Assembly: GCA_029202405.1 (NCBI GenBank)
Contig: CP119312.1
Span: 2,237,001-2,301,000 of the forward strand
Source: Candidatus Devosia phytovorans
GTDB lineage: Bacteria; Pseudomonadota; Alphaproteobacteria; Rhizobiales; Devosiaceae
Length of the DNA: 64,000 nt
Direction: 5' to 3'
Position numbers and translations under genes: made by a program. The notes beneath the pieces were generated by a model. It was not told where the DNA came from, did not search any database, and saw only the letters and a program-made list of their open reading frames with translations. Positions 41,900 through 49,755 of this stretch are shown here, piece by piece; position 1 is the stretch's first letter; every line of letters begins with the position of its first letter.

Positions 41900-42625
41900 G
41901 TGGCGGGCGAGGCAAGCAGGTCAGTCGATAGCCAGATCCCGCTTGGGCGTGGGCGCGTGGCCGAGGTGTTCGCCAGGGGCGAGCACGTGCTCAAGCTCTA
42001 CCGGGACGGCGCAGGCAAGGCGGCCGCCTTTCGCGAAGCCGCCACGCTGGCCCTCCTCGAGGACACGGGCCTCCCCATACCCGGGGTCGTGGCCGCTGGG
42101 CTCTACGACGGGCGCTGGGGGGTGGAAATGAGCCGCGCCGCCCGGCCCGCTGTGGCCTGGGACGCCCCAGCGATCGCGGCGCTGCATATCCGCATCCACC
42201 AGGTTCGCGGCAAGCCGCTGCCCGCGCTCAAATCGAGACTGCGGCGCGATATCGGCAATGCCCGCCAGCTGGATGACGCGCTGCGCAGCAAGCTGCTGTC
42301 GCGGCTCGACACTCTCGCCGAAGGCGACGCGCTCTGCCATGGCGATTTCCATCCCGGCAATATCATGGGCAGCGCGGCAGCACCCGTCGTCGTCGACTGG
42401 CTCGACGCGGCCACAGGGCCATCCGAGGCCGATGCCTGTCGCAGCTATCTGCTGTTCCTGCACCACGCGCCTGCCTTGGCCGAGCCCTATCTCGACGCCT
42501 ATTCGACCCTTGCGGGGCGACCACGCGACACTATCCTGGCCTGGCTGCCGATCGTCGCGGCGGCTCGCCTCGCCGAAGGTGTCCATGACGAGGTTGCGCG
42601 CCTTCTGGCGCTGGCCGCCGGCTGA
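41900..42625 (+). CDS. Aminoglycoside phosphotransferase-like kinase (APH family)
   Basis: This 241-residue protein has a kinase-like fold. The catalytic loop HGDFHPGN lies at 147-154 (catalytic D149) and is followed by the metal-binding VVDWLDA. The N-terminal lobe has GRGRVAEVF and LKLY with the expected Lys. The substrate is unknown; such proteins phosphorylate small molecules, not only aminoglycosides. It starts with GTG 2 bp after fabA. It is the third gene of a coupled set with the MraY-like and FabA-like genes. Confidence 0.85.
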   Translation: MAGEASRSVDSQIPLGRGRVAEVFARGEHVLKLYRDGAGKAAAFREAATLALLEDTGLPIPGVVAAGLYDGRWGVEMSRAARPAVAWDAPAIAALHIRIHQVRGKPLPALKSRLRRDIGNARQLDDALRSKLLSRLDTLAEGDALCHGDFHPGNIMGSAAAPVVVDWLDAATGPSEADACRSYLLFLHHAPALAEPYLDAYSTLAGRPRDTILAWLPIVAAARLAEGVHDEVARLLALAAG

Positions 42626-42635
42626 CCGTTGCGCC

Positions 42636-44561
42636 TCACGCCCGATCCAGCCGCAGGATGAAGCGGAACACCTGGCTTCCCTCCCACCACATGGGAAAAT
42701 TGGTGCCCCACTTGTTGTTGTAGAGGTTGAAGGCCACCCCCTGCCCGAAGTCGGGAACTTCGGGCTGGAAGGGCATGAAGGGCGCGAGCGCCGGCGCCAC
42801 CAGCGCCGCATCGAGCGGCGTAACGGTCAAGGCGCCCTGCCCCAGCCGCGCCCGCATTGCCGTGACGGCCTGCAACTGGCCACCGCCGCGGCGCACGATA
42901 TTGTCGGCCGCATGCCACAGCCCCAGTTTTTCCAGCTGCCATTCGTTCGCACCCGCCGGCCTGATGCTGAAGAACCCCGCCTCGGGCATGCGATTGGCCG
43001 GCTTGTCGCGCAAAACCAGCGTCACCGCCACCTGATCGGCATCGATCCCCTGGATGTGGATTTCCTGCCGCGCCGGACCGCCCAGCGCGTCACGCGCCTC
43101 CGGCTCCAGCTCGGCGATGCCAACCCCGCCATCGACGCCCAGGTGACGCGGCACAAAGCGCGCCGTCCGCGCCGTTTTCGCACGCTCCAGCCCCGGCTTG
43201 TCGTGATCGAGAATGGCCCATTCGAGGCAATGCTGCAGATAGCTGTCGAGATGGGTCTGGAGGCTTGCCGAGTCAAAACTCTCGTGGCGATAGCCAAGCA
43301 ACGCCCCATCCTGGCCCTCCACAACCTGCCCGTCAGGCGCCACGAGCCGCAGGACATCGCCCGTCGTCGCATCAAGATCGGCCGTCCAGCCCTTGTCCTC
43401 CAACTGCAGGCCGGCCTGTGGCACCGCTGGCGCAGGCGGCGTCAACCCGGCCAACGCGGCGTCCGCCGCGGCCCGGTCCGCACCATCCAGCGCCTGCAGG
43501 GCCGTATCGATGTAGCCGCGCTGTTCGGCCCAGGACTGTTCGGCATAGGCAAAGCGATAGTCCGATCGGCGCGACGCTTCGAAGTCGCTGCGATCCCAGG
43601 CCTTGTCATCGCGCAGATAGGTCTTCACATCGACGCCCCAGGTGTGCTCGGCCACCATGGCAAGGCCTCGACCAAAGGCGCGGCGCTGCGGCGTCAGCGT
43701 CTCGAAGCCGTCGTAGAACCGCTGCAGCGCACGGAAGCGCGCCAGCTTTTGCGGGTCGCTGGCCGTGCCATGGATCCAGCTGTCGCCAATCTCCTGTTCC
43801 AGCACCGGAAACTGCGCCCGCCGCGCCCACATTTCCGCGCCAAAAGCATCGAGCGTCGATGCCACGATCCTGGCATCGGGATGGTCGTGGCGCATGGCCC
43901 GCAGCGCCTCGACGGTCTGGCCGACGCTTTGCGGGCCGATATTGTCATTGGTATGGGCAAAGCTGAGGCCGATATCGGGCCCGGCCGGGAAGTCGGTCGC
44001 CCCATAGGAGGCCTGATACATCACCACCACTTCGGCGCCATCGGGCGCCCGCCAGACAAAGATCGGCGGCACATCGGGCACGGGGCTCGCCGTATTGACG
44101 CCCAGATGCAGGAAGCGGATCCCAGCCGCCGCCAGCAGCGGCACCATGCCCAGCGTATGGCCGGGCACATCGGTCATCTTGGCCGCGATGGTCGTGTTGC
44201 CAAAGCGCTGGTCGAGCTCTTCTGCATAGCTCAGCCCGGCCCTGAACAGGGCCGGCGACATCAGCTCGGTATGGGTGGTAAAGGGCAATCCATGCCAGGC
44301 GATCAGCCCGCGCTCGATGGCCCGCTCCAGCCGCCGCACCCGCGCGGCATCCTGGCTCTGCAGATGATCCCAGATCAGCCAGGCGCCGGTCGTCCAGATG
44401 AAGGCGGGCGCCTCGGGATTTTCGGCAAAGAAATGCTCCCCCGTGGCGATCGCCTGGGGAATGAACTGTTCATGATATTGCCGCCGTACCGGCGCGGCAT
44501 GATCGGTGAAACCGATATCGAGATGGGTCTTGAAGACCAGGTGAATGGTTGGCACGGCCAT
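42636..44561 (-). CDS. DUF5054 glycosidase-like protein (GH38-like N-terminus)
   Basis: This is a 641-residue soluble protein. The N-terminus has HLVFKTHLDIGFTD, like the metal-binding start of GH38-type alpha-mannosidases, and KMTDVPGHTLGMVPLLAAAGI in the middle of the barrel. The C-terminal half looks like a beta-rich sugar-binding region. The ATG at 44561 gives MAVPTIHLVF; the longer frame upstream has no domain. No transporter or regulator is adjacent. It converges with the kinase gene. Substrate unknown. Confidence 0.8.
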   Translation of the reverse strand: MAVPTIHLVFKTHLDIGFTDHAAPVRRQYHEQFIPQAIATGEHFFAENPEAPAFIWTTGAWLIWDHLQSQDAARVRRLERAIERGLIAWHGLPFTTHTELMSPALFRAGLSYAEELDQRFGNTTIAAKMTDVPGHTLGMVPLLAAAGIRFLHLGVNTASPVPDVPPIFVWRAPDGAEVVVMYQASYGATDFPAGPDIGLSFAHTNDNIGPQSVGQTVEALRAMRHDHPDARIVASTLDAFGAEMWARRAQFPVLEQEIGDSWIHGTASDPQKLARFRALQRFYDGFETLTPQRRAFGRGLAMVAEHTWGVDVKTYLRDDKAWDRSDFEASRRSDYRFAYAEQSWAEQRGYIDTALQALDGADRAAADAALAGLTPPAPAVPQAGLQLEDKGWTADLDATTGDVLRLVAPDGQVVEGQDGALLGYRHESFDSASLQTHLDSYLQHCLEWAILDHDKPGLERAKTARTARFVPRHLGVDGGVGIAELEPEARDALGGPARQEIHIQGIDADQVAVTLVLRDKPANRMPEAGFFSIRPAGANEWQLEKLGLWHAADNIVRRGGGQLQAVTAMRARLGQGALTVTPLDAALVAPALAPFMPFQPEVPDFGQGVAFNLYNNKWGTNFPMWWEGSQVFRFILRLDRA

Positions 44562-44760
44562 GCAGGTTCCTCCCCTGCCCGCCTGTTTGGCAAGGATGGG
44601 ACAGGACGGCAAGAGCGCCCTGCGCGATCGATCAGGCACGTCGTCGGAATTGGCGCTGCTCGACGCCATCTGGCGATCGTCTGCTCATCGACCATGCCCG
44701 CCGCCGCACGCATTCCTTTAAGACCAATGCGGTTAGATAGACCCGGACAGGGGGCGACTC
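44562..44760. other. Divergent intergenic region
   Basis: These 199 bp lie between the divergent DUF5054 and SH3-domain genes and should contain both promoters. I see no gene. Confidence 0.45.
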
Positions 44761-45171
44761 ATGGCGAAGAAAAAGCAGAATTCGAACTGGGCCGGATGGG
44801 TCATCCTGGGTGTCATCGGCTTCGGCATCTATCAGTTCGCCATGGTGGACCGCCCGGCGACCGGCGGCAGCGCCAGTCCTGCCGCCAGATCGGCGCCGCC
44901 GGCATCACCAGCATCCGCATCGGCGCCGCTTTCCGCGCCCCGTTTCGTCAATGTCGCGTCCCTCAATGTCCGCCACACGCCCGACACAGCCGGTCCCCTG
45001 ATCATGACGTTGCCGCGCGGCACGGCGCTGCGGGTCATCGACCGGCAGAATGGCTGGCTCCTTGTGGACCTCAATCCGAGTCTTGAGGGCTGGGTTTCAG
45101 AACAGCTCACGACGACCCAGGCGCCACAGAAACGCCTGGTGCCACCAGCCGCACTGACCGGCTCGCGCTAG
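44761..45171 (+). CDS. SH3-domain protein with N-terminal membrane anchor
   Basis: This 136-residue protein has an N-terminal basic patch and a membrane helix (about 11-29: WVILGVIGFGIYQFAM). A low-complexity Ala/Ser/Pro linker follows, then a bacterial SH3 domain (about 62-120): VNVASLNVRHTPDTAGPLIMT, with LPRGTALRVID and WLLVDLNPSLEGWVSEQL. Such domains bind peptidoglycan stem peptides. It ends in a basic tail and converges with the Hsp70-like gene. Confidence 0.85.
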   Translation: MAKKKQNSNWAGWVILGVIGFGIYQFAMVDRPATGGSASPAARSAPPASPASASAPLSAPRFVNVASLNVRHTPDTAGPLIMTLPRGTALRVIDRQNGWLLVDLNPSLEGWVSEQLTTTQAPQKRLVPPAALTGSR

Positions 45172-45195
45172 GCGCGGCCCCGCGCCGGCGCTCTT

Positions 45196-46452
45196 TCAGC
45201 CAAACTTGCGCCTGGCGTCCAGCGCCAGGCCCAGGCCCACGCTGCCCAGCACGTCGGTGCGGACCAGTTCGGCGTCGGGGAACAATTCGCGCAGCCGGCT
45301 GGCAATGGCCGGGACCTGGGTCGAGCCGCCAGTCAGGATCAGGCTGTCGATCTCGCCCTTCTCCACCCCTGCCCGCCGCAGCGTTTCGGCAATGGTGGCC
45401 TCGATGCGCTGCACCGAATGATGCAGCGCCGCTGTAAAGTCGGCGATGGTCATCTCCGTTTCGATCAGCCGGTCGCGCACGGGGAAGCTGAAATCGGTGC
45501 TGTCGGCATCGGAGAGCGCGATCTTGGCTGCTTCCACGGCGCCCACCAGGCGATGGCCGAGCCGGTCTTCCACCAGTTCCATCATCATTTCCACCCGCTC
45601 CGGCGCTTCTGCCTCGCGCATGGTGCCGCGCAGGTCGCGCTGGGTCTGGGCATTGTAGAGCCGGTTGATGCGGTGCCAGGTCGAGAGGTCATGATAGGGC
45701 GCTACCGGCAGGTGGCGCTTGCCATCCCTTGTCTTGGTGCCGAGGCCCAGCTCGGGCATGACCTTGGCCATGGACAGCAGCCGGTCGAAATCGGTGCCGC
45801 CGATATGGACGCCCGCCGTCGAAAGGATATCGCCAGCGCGATCCACCGCCTTGGCCCGCTGCGGCGAGACGCGCACCACGGAAAAGTCAGAGGTACCGCC
45901 GCCAAGGTCGACGATCAGCGCAAGGCGTTCGCTGGTCACCTGCCGCTCATAGTCAAGCGCTGCGGCAATCGGCTCGAACTGGAAATCGACATGTTTGAAA
46001 CCCTGCGCCCGCACCGCGCCTTCGAGCTGTCCCTGCGCTGCCGCATCGGCCGCCGCATCGTCATCCACGAAATGCACCGGACGGCCGCAGACGACGCTAT
46101 CGACCGAGCCCCACAGCTCGGCCTCGGCGCGCTTCTTGAGCTCGGCGATGAAAATTCCGAGGATTTCCACGAAGCCATAGGAGCGGGCTTTCACCCGCGT
46201 GCTGTCGCCGATCAGCGCCGTGCCCAGCACGCTTTTGAGCGAGCGCATCAACCTGCCCTCGGCACCGGTCACATATTCGGCCACGGCCTGTCGGCCGAAA
46301 TGGATGCGATCGTCCTCGAAGGAAAAGAAGATGACGCTGGGGATGGTCTCGCGCCCCGCCTCGAGCTTGAGCAGATGCGGCACGCCGCCACTGTCGAGAT
46401 GGGCGATGGTGGAATTGGACGTGCCGAAATCGAGGCCGCAAACGAGGGTCAT
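45196..46452 (-). CDS. yegD: Hsp70-family chaperone-like protein (YegD type)
   Basis: This 418-residue protein has only the actin-like nucleotide-binding domain of Hsp70: phosphate 1 loop DFGTSNST, connecting LIVDLGGGTSDFSVV, and adenosine loop LILTGGSTQVPAIA. It lacks the substrate-binding domain of DnaK, as in YegD. Function is unclear; a chaperone or ATPase switch role is likely. It stands alone with no DnaJ neighbour. Confidence 0.9.
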   Translation of the reverse strand: MTLVCGLDFGTSNSTIAHLDSGGVPHLLKLEAGRETIPSVIFFSFEDDRIHFGRQAVAEYVTGAEGRLMRSLKSVLGTALIGDSTRVKARSYGFVEILGIFIAELKKRAEAELWGSVDSVVCGRPVHFVDDDAAADAAAQGQLEGAVRAQGFKHVDFQFEPIAAALDYERQVTSERLALIVDLGGGTSDFSVVRVSPQRAKAVDRAGDILSTAGVHIGGTDFDRLLSMAKVMPELGLGTKTRDGKRHLPVAPYHDLSTWHRINRLYNAQTQRDLRGTMREAEAPERVEMMMELVEDRLGHRLVGAVEAAKIALSDADSTDFSFPVRDRLIETEMTIADFTAALHHSVQRIEATIAETLRRAGVEKGEIDSLILTGGSTQVPAIASRLRELFPDAELVRTDVLGSVGLGLALDARRKFG

Positions 46453-46828
46453 GGCAAGCCGTCCTGCTGGGGAATGTAGAAGGGAGGGGTCTCATAAGGG
46501 CTCACGCCGCCGCTGGCAACCTCTGCAAGGCCGGCAACCTCTGCGATGCAGCGATTGTTTCACCATCCGCGCCCCATACTCGATGTCATCCCGGCCTTGA
46601 GCCGGGACCCATCTCGAGATTTTCCCAGCTGCCGCAAGGTCTCTCGGTCTGCCTCTTTGCCTGGAGGCCGAGGCGCGATCTCAGTATGGGTCCCAGCGCA
46701 AAGCCGGGGTGACACCGTGGCCGAGGTACCCGAACCGGACATCCCCAATCCCACACCTCTTCCCAAGTCTTGACTCCCGGCCAAAATATTTATAACCATC
46801 CGGTCGGAAATAAAAACAAGGCACTCTT
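46453..46828. repeat. Intergenic region with palindromic repeat family A (copy 3)
   Basis: This 376-bp gap separates the divergent yegD and tetR genes. Positions 46582-46717 hold the family A element, with arms GGCCTTGAGCC and GCGCAAAGCC (the right arm is degenerate). Positions 46770-46812 hold the tetR promoter and operator (see that entry). The first 130 bp should carry the yegD promoter. No gene is visible. Confidence 0.8.
46791..46812. promoter_or_regulatory. Operator/promoter of the TetR-epimerase operon
   Basis: A 22-bp dyad TAT-N2-CC-N2-CCGG-N2-GG-N2-ATA overlaps a possible -10 (TATAAC, 46791-46796). A TTGACT -35 lies at 46770-46775, giving a short 15-bp spacer. The TetR protein encoded 17 bp downstream most likely binds here and represses itself and the epimerase gene. 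Confidence 0.65.
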
Positions 46829-47386
46829 ATGGGACGCAAACGTGTCATCGACCAGCAGGCCATTCTCGATGCCGGCGAAGCCGTTGTCGCCCGCGATGGC
46901 GCTACGGCACTGACACTCGATGCCGTCGCCAGAGAGGCCGGCATCAGCAAGGCCAGTGTCATCTATGACTACAGGACCAAGCAGGCGCTGATCGAGGCCA
47001 TTGTCGAGCGCGCCTTCCGCAATGACCACGCCCGGCACGCCGAAGTCGAAGGCGGCCTAACCGACCGCGACAGCCCCGCCATCCGCTCACGCCTTGCCGT
47101 GGCCGCCGAACCGCCACCTGAAGCCTTCCGCCCAGCCGCCCTCAATCTCACCGCGGCCCTCGCCATGGATGGCGGCCTGCGCCAGCGCATGCAGGAGAGC
47201 CAGGCCGCAACCGTCACCCATATCCTTGACACCGCGACCTCGCCGCGGGGCGCCCTCCTCGCCTATCTGGCGCTGGAAGGCCTCAAATTCCTCGAATATC
47301 TCGACTTCCACCATTTCGACCCCGACGAGCGCCTACGCATTATCGGCGAGATCGACTGGCTGGTGACCACCACGCCCAAGACCTAG
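46829..47386 (+). CDS. TetR-family transcriptional repressor
   Basis: This 185-residue regulator has an N-terminal helix-turn-helix (about 8-50: ILDAGEAVVARDGATALTLD, then AREAGISKASVIYDY) and a helical C-terminal ligand domain. The first helix starts RKRVIDQQAILDAG, typical of TetR. It is followed after 16 bp by an epimerase gene on the same strand, so the two form an operon. A dyad operator precedes it. The inducer is unknown. Confidence 0.92.
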   Translation: MGRKRVIDQQAILDAGEAVVARDGATALTLDAVAREAGISKASVIYDYRTKQALIEAIVERAFRNDHARHAEVEGGLTDRDSPAIRSRLAVAAEPPPEAFRPAALNLTAALAMDGGLRQRMQESQAATVTHILDTATSPRGALLAYLALEGLKFLEYLDFHHFDPDERLRIIGEIDWLVTTTPKT

Positions 47387-47402
47387 AAGCGAAAGCCCGA
47401 TC

Positions 47403-48428
47403 ATGACCCAATTTACCGACGCAGCCCCCGCTGCGGCGAATGCTCCCGCCATGCCCTTCGCCAAGATCTTCCTCACCGGCGGCAGCGGCTATGTCGGCCG
47501 CAACCTCATCCGCCAATTCACCGCCAGGGGCATTGCCGTCGTGGCCCTCGTCCGCTCGCCGGCCTCCGCCGCGCTGGTCACAGACCTCGGCGCCACTCCC
47601 GTGCTCGGCGCCCTGCCCGACGCTGACCTCGTGCCCGTCATGGCCGGCTGCGATGCCCTGATCCACGCTGCCGCCGACACCGACCACGGCCATGGCTCAC
47701 CGTCCCAGTTCCGCATCAACGAAGAGGGCACGCGCGCGGTATTTGCTGCCGCAACCGCGGCCGGCATAGCCACCGCCGTGCATCTCAGCACCGAATCCGT
47801 CCTCGCCGACGGGCGCCCGCTGGTCCGCGTCACCGAAGACCATCCCCTGCCCCGCCGCCCGGCCGGCGCCTATTCCGCCAGCAAGGCCAGAGCCGAACAG
47901 ATCGCCCTCGCCGCCAATTCGGCAGATTTCCGCGTCGTCGCCCTTCGCCCCCGTGCCGTCTGGGGGCGCGATGACACCACTGCCATGCCGCAACTGCTCG
48001 CCGCCGCCCATTCCGGCCAGCTCGCCTGGATCTCCGGCGGCAACTATCTCACCTCGACCACCCATATCGCCAATCTCTGCCACGGCGTGGAGCTGGCTCT
48101 GGCAAAAGGGCGTGGCGGGGAAGTCTATTTCCTCAGCGACAACGATGACCTGCCCTTCAGGCACTTCGTCACCGGCATGTTGGCCAGCCAGGGCCTCACC
48201 GCGCCCGACAAGACCGTACCCCGCCCGCTCCTGCGCCTTATCGCCGGGCTCGGCGACATGCTGCATCGCCTGTCCGGCGGCCAGATCAAGGGGCCACTGA
48301 CCCTACAGGCCTATGCAACCTCGGCGGTAGAAATCACCCTCGACATCTCAAAGGCGCAGCGCGACCTGGGCTATCGCCCCGTCATCACGCGGGCGGAGGG
48401 TCTGGCGGAAATGGCGGCTGTCAGATAG
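47403..48428 (+). CDS. NAD(P)-dependent epimerase/dehydratase (extended SDR)
   Basis: This 341-residue extended short-chain dehydrogenase has the Rossmann motif GGSGYVG (26-32) and the active-site YSASK (near 156-160), with the catalytic Ser/Thr before it. An alternative ATG at 47451 (MPFAKIFLTGGSG) would remove a low-complexity N-terminus. It is regulated with the tetR gene upstream. The substrate is not clear; relatives act on sugar nucleotides, steroids or aldehydes. It converges with the GGDEF-like gene with 1 bp between stops. Confidence 0.88.
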   Translation: MTQFTDAAPAAANAPAMPFAKIFLTGGSGYVGRNLIRQFTARGIAVVALVRSPASAALVTDLGATPVLGALPDADLVPVMAGCDALIHAAADTDHGHGSPSQFRINEEGTRAVFAAATAAGIATAVHLSTESVLADGRPLVRVTEDHPLPRRPAGAYSASKARAEQIALAANSADFRVVALRPRAVWGRDDTTAMPQLLAAAHSGQLAWISGGNYLTSTTHIANLCHGVELALAKGRGGEVYFLSDNDDLPFRHFVTGMLASQGLTAPDKTVPRPLLRLIAGLGDMLHRLSGGQIKGPLTLQAYATSAVEITLDISKAQRDLGYRPVITRAEGLAEMAAVR

Positions 48429-48429
48429 C

Positions 48430-49098
48430 TCAGGCGGCCCTGGCCTGTTTCAGGTGCTTCTGCCGCTTGCGCTCGATGCGCGGGCGTAGGTCCATGATCT
48501 CGAGCTTGCCGAGGCCCCGACGCTGGCCCTTCTTGACCGCCTCGGCGCCGGCCTCGAAGAAGCGGCGATCGTAATTGCCGAGTGGGTTGGTCACGGCAAG
48601 GCCAATGCCGACGGTTACAACACCGGCATGGCTGACCTTGTTGGCCACCGACTGGCGGCGCACGGCGTCGGTGATTTTCAGCGCCAGGGTCCGTGCCATC
48701 AGCGCCGGCAGGTCCGGCAGGACGACGACAAAGCCGCCCCGACCCAGCCGCAGGCAGCTGTCTCCGGCACGCGGCAGGCAGTCGACAATGGTCCGCATCA
48801 CCGCCAGCACACCGGCATCGGTATCCGGCTTGTCATAGGCGGCGTAATATTCGTTGGCGCGATCGATCTCGATGACCAGCAGGCTCAGCGACACATTGTG
48901 CTGCGCCGCATTGCTCCAGCCCTGCTCCAGCTCTTCCTCGATCAGGGTGCCGAGCTTGGGCTTCATGCCGATGGACCGCGCGATCGCCGCCTGGCCATAA
49001 GCGGGCTGCTTCATCGGCCTCATGGCGTGCAGGGCGCTGCGCACCCTGCTCCAGAAGTGGTCACCCGTCTGATCTTTGGAAGTCGCAAGTAACGTCAT
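48430..49098 (-). CDS. Degenerate GGDEF-domain protein
   Basis: This 222-residue protein has the overall GGDEF fold (SLSLLVIEIDRANEYYAAY, CLRLGRGGFVVVLPDLP, VVTVGIGLAV). However, the signature is GRGGF instead of GG(D/E)EF, and the metal-binding Asp/Glu are lost, so it should not make cyclic di-GMP. It may bind nucleotide or protein as a sensor. It has an N-terminal segment of about 50 residues without a membrane helix and a basic C-terminal tail (RKRQKHLKQ). Confidence 0.8.
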   Translation of the reverse strand: MTLLATSKDQTGDHFWSRVRSALHAMRPMKQPAYGQAAIARSIGMKPKLGTLIEEELEQGWSNAAQHNVSLSLLVIEIDRANEYYAAYDKPDTDAGVLAVMRTIVDCLPRAGDSCLRLGRGGFVVVLPDLPALMARTLALKITDAVRRQSVANKVSHAGVVTVGIGLAVTNPLGNYDRRFFEAGAEAVKKGQRRGLGKLEIMDLRPRIERKRQKHLKQARAA

Positions 49099-49171
49099 CT
49101 GGGCCGCCGAGATAAAGGCTCACGCAGGCGAGATCAGGCCACAAGATGGTCAATCAATAGTTAATCTTACT

Positions 49172-49627
49172 TCAAAGAGCTTCCGGCGGCTCCCACTCGG
49201 GCCAGTCTACCGCATGCTCTTCCCACTCATCGGGCGCGATGTCCTGCTCCGCAAACGTCCTACCCCGTGCCGAGACGCCGACATCGACCACGGTTTGCGG
49301 ATCGCCCGAGACCAGCGGATGCCACCAGGCGAGGCCCTTGCCCTCGGCAATGCGCCGATAGGCGCAGGTGGTGGGGATCCACTTGATCTCGGTGACATTC
49401 TGCGGCGTCAGCTTGATGCAGTCGGGGACCTTGGCCTGACGGCCGGGATAGTCGGTGCAGCCACAGGTGTCGCCATCGAGCAATTGGCAGCGCACGTCCG
49501 AGGTGATCAGCAAGCCGCTGTCCTCATCCTCGAGCTTGATCAGGCAGCAGCGACCGCAACCGTCGCAGAGGGCTTCCCACTCCGCGTCGCTCATTTCGTC
49601 CAGCGATTTCTCTTCCCAAAAGGCCAT
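49172..49627 (-). CDS. UPF0260/YcgN-family cysteine-cluster protein
   Basis: This 151-residue protein begins MAFWEEKSLDEMSDAEWEAL and has the family cysteine cluster CDGCGRCC near residues 21-28, then CGCTDYPGRQAKVPDCIKL. It matches the YcgN/UPF0260 family of putative zinc- or iron-chelating proteins (YkgJ domain). Function is not settled. It is single and divergent from the penicillin-binding protein gene. Confidence 0.92.
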   Translation of the reverse strand: MAFWEEKSLDEMSDAEWEALCDGCGRCCLIKLEDEDSGLLITSDVRCQLLDGDTCGCTDYPGRQAKVPDCIKLTPQNVTEIKWIPTTCAYRRIAEGKGLAWWHPLVSGDPQTVVDVGVSARGRTFAEQDIAPDEWEEHAVDWPEWEPPEAL

Positions 49628-49755
49628 CTTAACTCGCGGGCGGTAATCGTGTTGCCGGTTTGCTCTTGTCGGCGCCGGAGCGCAATCATATTCCAGCGAT
49701 TGTGTTGCGTTGCGCGTCCGGAGCGGACAATTTCCGTCACCAACCGGGGTGAAAA

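Noticed and set aside
42258..45086. Frame of more than 900 codons on the plus strand from the kinase gene to the SH3 gene
   Set aside because: It spans three real genes in other frames and is typical noise of high-GC DNA.
45175..45195. GC hairpin between the SH3 and Hsp70-like genes as a terminator
   Set aside because: A short GGCGCGG/CCGCGCC stem is present, but the loop is only 2 nt and the T-run is weak in both directions, so I did not list it.
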